DNA of 64,000 bases, taken from positions 661,001-725,000 of the forward strand of contig BSQZ01000128.1 of the NCBI GenBank assembly GCA_033239005.1. The letters run 5' to 3'. Positions 1 to 11,200 of the stretch are shown one piece after another (the stretch's first letter is position 1; every line of letters begins with the position of its first letter). Below the pieces are notes generated by a model that saw nothing but the letters and a program-made list of their open reading frames with translations, searched no databases and was not told the DNA's origin. This DNA is from Lamellibrachia satsuma. Lineage: Eukaryota > Annelida > Polychaeta > Sabellida > Siboglinidae. Both the position numbers and the translations under genes were made by a program.

Positions 1-45
1 TCAGTTGACAACAAAATAACTGGATTTTTACACGGAAATCACAAA

Positions 46-110
46 AGTTAAAGGTCAAATGTTTTATCGTTTTTATTGTAAAATCATGCTATATATTTGA
101 AACTGTGTGT
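46..110. repeat. Dispersed short repeat ending aaaatcatgctata
   Basis: aaaggt..., tttttattgtaaaatcatgc recurs at about 2269-2315, 23354-23400 and 46360-46400 with variation. Some copies abut TA microsatellites. The nature is unclear; perhaps a MITE end. Confidence 0.5.
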
Positions 111-469
111 TCTAACATCTTACATCTTGATCACATAAAGGTGCTTTAACGAACCATGATTTCATTAATATAATTTGATTGCTATTTGTTTATGACCCTT
201 GACCTTGCCATTCATATCATGCCATGATAACATGCTATTCGGGACCAAACATTCAAACAGATAGTGATCAAGTGTTATAGCATATAGTTGTCCTCTCTGC
301 TGAATTTTTACCAGACCCAGTTAAAAGTAATTTAACAGTCTGTCCACTAATTTCACCAAAAATATATTAAAAAAGTTATACAAGTCAACATGTCATAGTG
401 GATATGGAATAGGCTTATTTTTGGGCGAAATGATCCTGAAAGAAGCCAAACAAATGTATTGAAGAACCT

Positions 470-1070
470 TTAAAGCAAAACAATAGTCAAGGTTTCGGCG
501 CAATGCACCTAAAAGAGATAATAAAAACTAACCATGTGTAACTAAAATCAAGAATATCATGCCAGTGGTTTACTCAAAATGTGTTCTAGAAGTGGGAGAT
601 TCCGGCCATCTCTCTGGTTGACCGAGGGCTGACATGTTAACCAGCGTGACTGATAAGCGCATGCGCAGTTCTATGAAATCGAGGTAACCTAGACTACAAG
701 TGACGTATTAAGGGAGGCCGGCATACACAGAACCAACGCAGTCTCAAACAAAGCGGATTAGATTAGTAAACAGAGACCAAAATATGTTACATAAGTTGAA
801 TTTGTATGCAAACAGCATGGCCATATTCCGTTGGCAAGTATAGGAATAGGTGTATAGGTGATATATATTTTCATTTTCTGAGCGAATATTGCCACACTCA
901 TGACGTAGGGTTATCTGACAGCACGGCCCACGAAATTAAAATGCTGTGTTCAATAAGGTTTTCCTAGTAGATAACTGGCATGATATTCTTAATTGTAGTT
1001 ACAAATGTTTATGTTTTAGTAACTCCTATAGACAACTAGACCAAAAAACATGACTTTTGTTTGCCTCTAA
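470..1070. mobile_element. Fold-back MITE, family A, copy 1
   Basis: Imperfect terminal inverted repeats of about 90-100 bp: the left side has aagaatatcatgccagtggt and the right side actggcatgatattctt with gttacaaatgtttatg. The outer ends read caatagtcaaggttt and aacatgacttttgttt. There is no open frame. The same family recurs at 7.05, 10.19, 13.13 (part) and 27.48 kb. Confidence 0.8.
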
Positions 1071-1108
1071 ACTAACTCTAACACATGTATAATAAAATGA
1101 AACATCTG

Positions 1109-2080
1109 TAGTCTCCATGCTCTAAGGGCGAGTGTTCTGTCTTTACCCTCTTGCCCAGACGGCATGTCTACATACCCAGGATGCCATGCTCTAAGGGCGA
1201 GTGTTCTGTCTTTACCCTCTTGCCCAGACGGCATGTCTACATACCCAGGATGCCATGCTCTAAGGGCGAGTGTTCTGTCTTTACCCTCTTGCCCAGACGG
1301 CATGTCTACATACCCAGGATGCCATGCTCTAAGGGCGAGTGTTCTGTCTTTACCCTCTTGCCCAGACGGCATGTCTACATACCCAGGATGCCATGCTCTA
1401 AGGGCGAGTGTTCTGTCTTTACCCTCTTGCCCAGACGGCATGTCTACATACCCAGGATGCCATGCTCTAAGGGTGAGTGTTCTGTCTTTACCCTCTTGCG
1501 CAGACAGCATTTCTACATACCCAGGATGCCATGCTCTAAGGGTGAGTGTTCTGTCTTTACCCTCTTGCCCAGACGGCATGTCTACATACCCAGGATGCCA
1601 TGCTCTAAGGACAAACGTTCTGTCTTTACCCTCTTGCCCAGACGGTATGTCTACATACCCAGGATGCCACGCTCTAAGGGTGAGTGTTCTGTCATTACCC
1701 TCTTGCCCAGACGGTATGTCTACATACCCAGGATGCCATGCTCTAAGGGTGAGTGTTCTGTCTTTACCCTCTTGCCCAGACGGCATGTCTACATACCCAG
1801 GATGCCATGCTCTAAGGGTGAGTGTTCTGTCTTTACCCTCTTGCCCAGACGGCATGTCTACATACCCAGGATGCCATGCTCTAAGGGTGAGTGTTCTGTC
1901 TTTACCCTCTTGCCCGTACGGCATGTCTACATACCCAGGATGCCATGCTCTAAGGGTGAGTGTTCTGTCTTTACCCTCTTGCCCAGACGGCATGTCTACA
2001 TACCCAGGATGCCACGCTCTAAGGGCGAGTGTTCTGTCTTTACCCTCTTGCCCAGACGGTATGTCTACATACCCAGGATG
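1109..2080. repeat. 69-bp minisatellite (about 14 units) carrying copies of the TTF2 splice donor
   Basis: About 14 nearly identical 69-bp units run from about 1109 to 2080. Read on the minus strand, each unit contains CATCCTGG followed by GTATGTAGACA, which is the real end of the TTF2 exon plus its donor at 2073. All three frames are open across the unit because 69 is divisible by 3, so long open frames here are not evidence of coding. Confidence 0.95.
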
Positions 2081-2212
2081 CCCCCCTGGGGGTGCTGTTT
2101 CTCACGCCAGGTCAGCCACGTCAAGGCCTGTCTCTGGTGCGTCATCAGTGGAATGGTCAAGCCGGCTGGATCGTCCACTTCACAGTCAGGTGCTGGCAGT
2201 GACTCCAGTTGG
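2073..2212 (-). CDS. TTF2: TTF2 exon opening the SNF2 ATPase domain
   Basis: The exon reads QLESLPAPDCEVDDPAG, then LTIPLMTHQRQALTWL, then WREKQHPQGGILG. This is the region leading into the SNF2 nucleotide-binding motif I (ADDMGLGKT), which would start the next exon. The acceptor is GTCCACAG and the donor GTATGT. The exon's last bases and its donor are the first element of the adjoining 69-bp minisatellite. No exon carrying motif I was seen in 1-1100. Confidence 0.9.
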
Positions 2213-5200
2213 CTGTGGACACAAGATGGACTCGGTCAGTATACAGTGATGAGAACACTTTCACTTAAAGGTATAATATTGCATCATTTTTATCATAAAA
2301 TCATGCTATAATATAAACTATATTTAGTATAACATATTGGCAACCCATGCATATAATATAAATTATATATAGTATAACATATTGAGAGCCCATGCATATA
2401 TGCAACTTTATTCCACAAATAACACTGTCAGTATAAAAAATGTACTATCAAAACACTTTGACATACATTTTCTCTCAATCATGTTTTTTTCATTATATCT
2501 ATCAAAGTAACCTTGCTATCCAAATATGGGTTTGAATGCTGTGTCCCACGTTATTTTCCCTGCACAATACTGGAAGAGGAATCTTATAAATAATATTGTT
2601 GACAGTTATGTTAGTATTACATCTGAACAGTAAGAAAGAACTGAATTGTAAGAATAATAACAAAGAATGGCATCATTAATAAATGTGCCTATATTTCACC
2701 ATTTTGTTTGCTAGCATGAAAAAAAACTGGTATAAAATACTATGTAGTCAGCAAAACCCAATCAACATCACAACTCTGTAAACAAAACGTTATCATTACT
2801 ATTATTATCATAAAATTATTATAAGCTAAATTATTGTATCATGTTCAGAATTATAATATAAAGGGGATCATGAAAGTAAATACAAAGGTAATGTACAATT
2901 ATGTTGTGTCATTGCAGAGAAACATACGTCTAATGTACAATTATGTTGTGTCATTGCAGAGAAACATACGTCTAATGTACAATTATGTTGTGTCATTGCA
3001 GAGAAACATACGTCTAATGTACAATTACGTTGTGTCATTGCAGAGAAACATACGTCTAATGTACAATTACGTTGTGTCATTGCAGAGAAACATACGTCTA
3101 ATGTACAATTACGTTGTGTCATTGCAGAGAAACATACGTCTAATGTACAATAACGTTGTATCATTGCAGAGAAACATACGTCTAATGTACAATTACGTTG
3201 TGTCATTGCAGAGAAACATACGTCTAATGTACAATTACGTTGTGTCATTGCAGAGAAACATACGTCTAATGTACAATTACGTTGTGTCATTGCAGAGAAA
3301 CATACGTCTAATGTACAATTACGTTGTGTCATTGCAGAGAAACATACGTCTAATGTACAATTACGTTGTGTGATTGCAGAGAAACATACGTCTAATGTAC
3401 AATTACGTTGTGTGATTGCAGAGAAACATACGTCTAAACACAAGATTGGCTTACACAGAAAACTTACGTATGCAGTCGTTCCAGAGCTTCCGTGGTTACG
3501 TGACCAACCTCTCGCAACCGAGCCGCTGTCATCCGGCCTCCGTACAGTGCTGCCGCCTGGGGGTTGGCTACCAAACAATGCATGCAAATTTTTTTATACT
3601 CGTCAATCTACTCCACAGATTATTTATTTGTTAGTTCACCAGACTCCACCAAACAGCAAAACACGAGACCATTTGTTAGTTCACCAGACTCCACCAAACA
3701 GCAAAACACGAGAACATTTGTTAGTTCACCAGACTCCACCAAACAGCAAAACACGAGACCATTTGTTAGTTCACCAGACTCCACCAAACAGCAAAACACG
3801 AGAACATTTGTTAGTTCACCAGACTCCACCAAACAGCAAAACACGAGACCATTTGTTAGTTCACCAGACTCCACCAAACAGCAAAACACGAGACCATTTG
3901 TTAGTTCACCAGACTCCACCAAACAGCAAAACACGAGACCATTTGTTAGTTCACCAGACTCCACCAAACAGCAAAACACGAGAACATTTGTTAGTTCACC
4001 AGACTCCACCAAACAGCAAAACACGAGAACATTTGTTAGTTCACCAGACTCCACCAAACAGCAAAACACAAGAACATTTGTTAGTTCACCAGACTCCACC
4101 AAACAGCAAAACACGAGAACATTTGTTAGTTCACCAGACTCCACCAAACAGCAAAACACAAGAACATTTGCATCATCCTAAATAGAAGAAGACGGACATG
4201 TCTTCAGAATGACCTACCAGCAAAAACAGCGTTAACTTGTACCCCAGAAGGGAAAGAGACATACCAAGAACAAGAATAACCAAGGAAGAACTGACACCTG
4301 CTGGGCTGACACGGGGCACAGCGACAAGGAGAGCCCAAGATAGAGGGAATTGGCGAGAACTTGTGTGAGCTTAGCAGAATCATTCTGACATATCTTACAA
4401 AATTGCAAAACATAATAAAACCTCTTCGTTGGAAACAAGTCTAGGAGCTAGCAAGAATTGTACAAAATAGCTACAAAGGGTAATTCGATTGCTCACAGAA
4501 AGCGTAATAACAGGGTGAATAAAAAAAATTAAACTGATGACCCGACATAGTTGATGAACCCCTGAAAGTTTGACGCCCGAGATGCAAAGCGTGTAGGAGT
4601 AGCATAACATACAAACATACATACAAACATTCCTACATTCCTACAAGCACTTGCTGGATTATAGTAAGATATGCGAGTAGTTCAAACCATGATAATGAAA
4701 ATGGAATAATTAACTTACATGCAAACATCTGTTGATAAGCGTGCTGAGACAAGGGCACCGCATGTGTGTACTCAGTCAACTTCACCTGTCTCGGCCCTGC
4801 GACCACAGGTTGTGTTTCCACTGGCAACTGGGCTGTTGCCATGGTAACTACTTTTGGCTTTGTCTGGGCCATTGATGCAACCGACACACCGGCAGCTGCA
4901 AAAAAATCAAAAGAAATTATCACATGATGAAAACACTATCAGTCATCTGATGTTCCATTTTGTTGGCTTGGTTGCAGTGCCCTCTAGAGGTCATATCATT
5001 CATAAGCGGGATTCTTAATATTACCAGACAAATAATGGAGAAGCCCTTTAACAGCTTCAACCAAAACAAATTAAAATTCCATTGCTGATAATATTGTTTC
5101 TATGTGAAGAACTGAAGTGTATAAATTTACCAAATGTATATATCCAGCGATGTTGCTTTGAAGTTACTGGCTAGTATTTTCTCAAATACTGGATTATGGC

Positions 5201-8200
5201 ACCAACAGTTTTCTTGGAAGGTTGCATAAGCTTTGTTTGCACAAACTTTTCATAATCATAATATTATAAATGTACAGTTATGAATCATTTGGCTTACACG
5301 CAGGAAAATGGATATATTTATTATAAAATCTTAAGAAGTTATTACCCCTACCTCCTGAGTGCCGATACAACCCCGCCCATGCCCGGGTGAAGCACAATAC
5401 CTTTATTGGCAGCGGCCACCTGCTGTTGTCTCTTGATACTAATGTCAAGTTGAGAGATCTGATTGGTCAGTTCGGCTATCTTGTCACGCAGCTTTGCTCC
5501 GCCGTCCGGCAGGGCTTTCAGATTCGCTGTTCGTAGGACACTCTGTACCGGTCAAACATGGAGGTCAGTGGCAAAGTAGAAAACACTGTGCAGTGTGGAA
5601 AACTGCATAGTGTGGAAACAATGTGTACATAGTGTGGAAAACTGTGTAACGTGAAAACTGTGAAGTGAGAAAAACTGCGTAGTGTGAAAAAATGTGTAGT
5701 ACTAGGGCTATCATTTGGCTTGTCTATAGTACTAGGTAGGTTACACATTATGCCCATTTCAAAATCTACCTATTTAAATTTTGCTGTATTGCACAGTGAC
5801 AAAGTGTTTAAAATTCTCTGAAATGTACGTCCATAACGCCGGAATTGCCAGTATCTGAGTTCAAGACTTGCACCATGTTCAAGCGTCTTTTTATTTCACC
5901 ATTTATTGAGAACTGGCTCCATAGAACAGGAGCAAGGAGGGTTCGGGTGATAAGAATACAGTTCAGCCAAACGGGAAGAATAGCAAGAAGCCGGATGATG
6001 TGGGAAGGTCACATGGTGCAAATGGAGACACCGACTCCCAAAGAGAACAGAGGCGATGAAATAGCCATACCGCAAGAAAACAGGCAGACCGCAATTAAGA
6101 AAGGAGGACTGCATTAAGAGGAATGCTGCTGACAGGGGAGAGGTGGAAAGGGATAGCAGCTGGGGCATTAAGAAGGACGCACAAGGAAGAAGACATACGT
6201 GTACTCACCGTTTGTTTTGCCAACACACCAGACAGTCTGTCTTTCTCCGACATGGTTCGGATATAGACATTCATGTTGAAATTGCCAACACCTCCATTTG
6301 TGCTAGCGACACTACTGGCGCCATCTTGTGAACTGCCAACAGGCTTAACGACGGAAACCAAACTTGATGTCGTACACAGTGGCTGACTTTGATTGACATA
6401 ACCTTGTGTGGCCGATGACACAGTGACAGTATTCGCTGTAGAATCACCAGGCTTCTTAATAATGGAAATCAACTGTGTTTTCGCAGCACCTTCACTGGTA
6501 GCACCACCTAGTGGACGTCCTACTGTGATCACCTGGGTTCCCGCGGGCTTCGGGGCTAAGAGGGATTTGCTGACATTACGGTCTCTGCCTGGTTCTGGAC
6601 GCTGCCGCCAGGAGGAGAATGACGGCGAATCAACAATCATGCAGTCGTCGTCATCGTCGACAATGCCACCAGCTTTCGACTTGGCCTTTGCGGAGCGACT
6701 GATCTCGCTGAATGACATCATCTGTCTTGGGGGCGTCTTTGTGCCACTGTCACCGTCTAACGTGGTGGCAGAAGTGGGAGGCCTGCTGACACCAACTTCC
6801 CGATCGCCCTTCGGTTTTTCTTTTCGCACTTCCTTTTCTTCAGTTACATTCTCGGAAGAAACGTGTTTTTCTGGGAGATTTTGCTCCACCAGCTTTGAGG
6901 TAGTGTCTCCAGATTGTACACTCTCCCTTGTGGGAAGTTTCTCCTTTACGGGATCATTCTTCTTGACTGGCGCCACAGGGAGAACAGCTTGGTTGACGTT
7001 GAGGTCTTTCATCGGAGCAGGTAGGTTCTGTAACAGACAATATTACTGCATATTAAAGTTAAACAAAAGTCATGGTTTGGGGCTATGCACCTAAACGAGG
7101 TAATAAAAAATAACTATTTGCAACTACAATCAATAACATCGTGCTAGTGATTTTCTCAGAATTTGTTTTATATGTTGGAGATTCTGACCAAATCTCGGTT
7201 TTCCTGTTGGCTGACATGTTGACCAGGGCAACCAATAAGTACCTGGCAGCTCCAGGAAATCGATACAGCTAGACTTCCACTGTAAGTTTAGACATAAACA
7301 ATGTACAGGACCAGGTGTTTACAAATACTTATAGATTTTAATTTGGTGAGCGAATACTGCAAGACTTCACGCACTTGTGACATAGGGTTATGTGCCAGTA
7401 TGGCGCAGCCCATGACATTAAGATGCTGTGTGTTCAACAAGGTTTTTCTAATAAACCACTGAAGAGATTTTCTTGGTTGTAGTTGCAAATGGTTATATTT
7501 GAGGAACTCTTATAGGTGTGTAGGCCCAAAGCCATTACTTCTGTTTCCCTTTAAGAGGATTTATGATAATAATTAAGTGTATCTGTGGAAATGCATCTGT
7601 CCTTAATATAAACACACTTAATACAAAACATGTAATGTATATATCTATTAGCAATTAAAACATAATAAAATAAGTGACCATGATGGCTAATTTAGCTACT
7701 AAAACAGAAAGCTTAGGAGCCAAAAATGGCCAGTATAACCTGTCCTCACATTTTGTGGCTCATAGCTTTCCGACTGACCATATGTTCTCACACCACTGAC
7801 CATGTTTTTCTCCACAAGCCAGTAGCCGCACCAGTTGAGCTTCTCACGTCGGCCGACCACACATCTGTAGTAGTGTCTGAAACATTGTCCGGTCAGTGTC
7901 CACTCAGCATCCAGTCACAACAACATGGGCACAAATTTACTAATATCACACCTAAAGGTGAAAAAAATTGTTTGCTTGTCTTGTTTCACTTTCGTTTCTG
8001 TTTATAATTGAACCTATCTGGTAATGACTACAACACGCTAGCTAGCTCATTTGTACAACTTGTTTGTTTATTTAGCTTCCGTAAAATCATCAGGCAAACT
8101 ATTATTTAAATTATAAATTAAGTGCAAATAGGGAACAACTCGTCCGGCTGTACATACAATTAAATACAGCTATTCATATTTTCACAAAGTATGCAATCAA

Positions 8201-11200
8201 AGCAACTAAACTATATGCGTTCTTTTATTAAACTGACTGCACCTATTATCAGAGATTCTGCTAGACTGGCATATGCCGGTTTTTACCAGTAAAATTGTAT
8301 CAAGTAAAGATAAAATAAACGATGTCTGTACTGAGTAGCGGGAAAAATAAATTACAGTGTAGAATTTTGTTTCCGTTCCGTCACAGGTCTAAATATGGGT
8401 GAACTTTATGAATTCAGGCAAGCTAGCTCTGGGGCGCTTTGCGTGGGAGGAGGACCTGTGCTGACAGCAAGAATGCAGACCTCTGGCTGCAGCGGGGGTG
8501 TCAACTTCCAACTAAGCAACCCGATTTCGTCTTCCTGCGTGTGGTCGACAATGCCTTGGCTTTGATGTGGCAACAATGTTGACAACAACCGTAATGCAAA
8601 TAGTTTGGGAACTGAGACGGCGCACTGTTCCCAGGCACTAATAATTAGAGCAATACACTCGGTTGGTGGTGGCATAAACTACTTCGCGATGCTTTTTGAA
8701 TTAATGGGATTTTATACGTGGAAAAGGCGTTGTTATCAGGAAGTTTTGATGCCATAAAATTGCATATCAGGAACTGGGAGTTGAACCGTGAAATAGGGAG
8801 CCTCCTGCCAAAATTGGGAGGGTTGGCATTTTTTTTCCAATAAAAACAATAATCTATACCCAAATCCCTAGACGTTACCCAGCTAAGCAGACCTTTTTTC
8901 TTCAGAAAACACATCCAGCGGCAACATATGTTAAAATGTTGCACAGAATATTCAAAATGCGCACCAGAAAACACAATTTCCTCTAAGACCAGGTTGTCTC
9001 CCGCTCTGCTAATGTACGCCATGAGCGATTGCAGCCATTTGTTTACTGCTGTGTTAACCCAACAAGAGCTGGGGCTATCTCCTAGTTTTTCCCACCTTTC
9101 TTGCCACCACTCATACTGGCTAGATGATAATTACCATAACAAGTTGGGCTGTGATTGGATTCAGGTGTTTGTCTTGCAGCTGGCAAGGGGAGCCAGGCCC
9201 AGGGGTCATTTTCTACATTAAACAGTTGTAGTGAGCACCTGTAGACTTCGCAACAGATTACACAGAATGCTGGCAGCAGTTACTGCGATGCCATAAAAAC
9301 GACAAAGACGGGTTAGCCCGCACTAAAAAATTACATGGACAGGCTAGCCCGTCCAAAAGACGGATCTCTGGATGAGTCCCTGCAGTGAAGTGCGTTGTGA
9401 AACTTGACTTTGCTGCTATTCGCACTGTTGTGTGTCGGATACTTAATCAGGAGCAGTGATCGTCAAATTTATTGTTGTGACTGCAAGCGCCTGTGATGTC
9501 AACTGGTGTACAACGTCTATGAGACGCTAAGTTTTTAACTCGACCTACTATGAGTGACAACTAGGGGCACTGTGTCGAGTTTATGAACACTCATCTGTCT
9601 GCTAATTTCTAGATAAGTCAGGTTTTGCTTTTTCGTGTAGCCTTCTTCTCTTGGTTGTTGAAGACATCTCTAAGTTTGCAGACATCATCGTAGGTGTTTT
9701 GTGTGCGTTAGTAGCATCGTTCTGTTTTCGGAAAGACTGGGTACCAATAGATGTTTGCCTTGTACCAGAAAAAAATCCATTCCTGGTAACAGGTACTGGA
9801 ATATTTCATAGGCCAGCAGAATCTCTAATTATTTAAACTATTCTCATGCTATGGATCAGAACATTAATAAACCTGATTCATGATGAACTAAATCAATTGA
9901 AGATGTGGATTAATTCACCTCTTCTCTCTATTTCTCGCACTGACGTGGATGAGTTGAAGGTCAACTAAACTCCCAGCATGCACAGAGCATCTGCATGGCT
10001 CGACGTTCCTACAAACAGAAACATAGGATATGGGCCTTTCCACACTAATGGGTCGCATTTTGTGACATGGGGTTGAAAAAATAAAGTTGACAGTGCATCA
10101 TTTATCTCCTCATATCATATGCTCTAAAGTATCAATGACACATAAATAATAAAAACGGTCGCTTCAGACATGTCTGCAATATACAGTTTCTTAAAGGGAA
10201 ACAAAACTAATGTTTTTCGGCCTATCCATCTATAAGAGTTACTAAAGCACCATTTGTAACTACAATTAAGAATAGCACCAGTGGTTTACTAGGAAAACAT
10301 ACCAAATCTGTGTTGCTGAACATACCAAATCTTAATTTCGTGGGCCACACCATACTGTTTGATAACCCCACGCCATGAGTGTGGTATTCTGGCAATATTG
10401 GTTCAGCAAATGAAACTATATTTGTAATTGTATACGCCTATTCCAATAGGACATAGCCATACTATTTTCATCCAAACTCAACTCATGTAACATGTTTTAG
10501 AATTTGTTTACTAAACTAGTCCTCTGTCTGGCAAAGTAACACGTTTGAGATTTTGTGTTGGTTTTTATGTACGCCGGCCTCCCTTAACACGCTACTTGTA
10601 GTCTTGGTTACCCGAATTTCAAAGCACTGCACAAGTGATTATCAATGAGCTGGTTAACACCCTAGCTGGTTAGCCCTCTGTCAACCAAAGAAATGACCGG
10701 AATCTTCCACTTTTAGAGCACATTCTGAGTAAACCATTGGCGTGATACTGTTGATTTAGTTGCACGAGGTTAGTTTTCTCTTTCTATCTTTTAGGTGAAT
10801 GACCCCAAAACCACGACTTTTGTTTTGTTTTAAAAGCATTGAGCTAAGACTGAATTTATCATCTAGAAGGCAAACTCGAGAAACATTCTATTGTATTGGT
10901 CAGTTTTATTAAGCTTTAAAAGGGTGTGATAGGATCTAAAAAAAAACATTGAATATAGTGTGGCTTTCTTTAAGTTTGTTCCTAGCTTCGCAACTGCGAC
11001 TAGGGAAAATTACAATCATCACTCATGAATCATGAATTTGAATGGACATTTCCATAGAGAGCTTGTAATAGAATAAAACACATTTTGTTGTCATAAAGAT
11101 TAAATTAAGCAGTGCTGTGCATGACATCATAAGTGATATATGTTAGTGCATAGCTTGGCAACTGTTGAATTTCATCAAACATCTTGTGGATGCTAAAACA

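Noticed and set aside
1067..2311. Three long overlapping open frames of 300-390 codons
   Set aside because: They are translations of the 69-bp minisatellite in every frame; no start context, splice logic or family likeness.
1109..4176. CRISPR array
   Set aside because: Tandem units abut with no unique spacers, and the DNA is clearly eukaryotic.
2834..4185. Open frames encoding 14-aa and 15-aa repeats (for example SPDSTKQQNTR)
   Set aside because: They arise from 42- and 45-bp arrays within TTF2 introns; period divisible by three keeps frames open by default.
6408..7094. 228-codon plus-strand frame
   Set aside because: Antisense shadow of the TTF2 linker exon, which has matching splice sites and phase.
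8406..8675. Candidate missing TTF2 exon (minus strand)
   Set aside because: HCRPH in one frame hints at the GRF extension, but the frame needed for correct phases lacks the Cys and no good donor precedes the stop.
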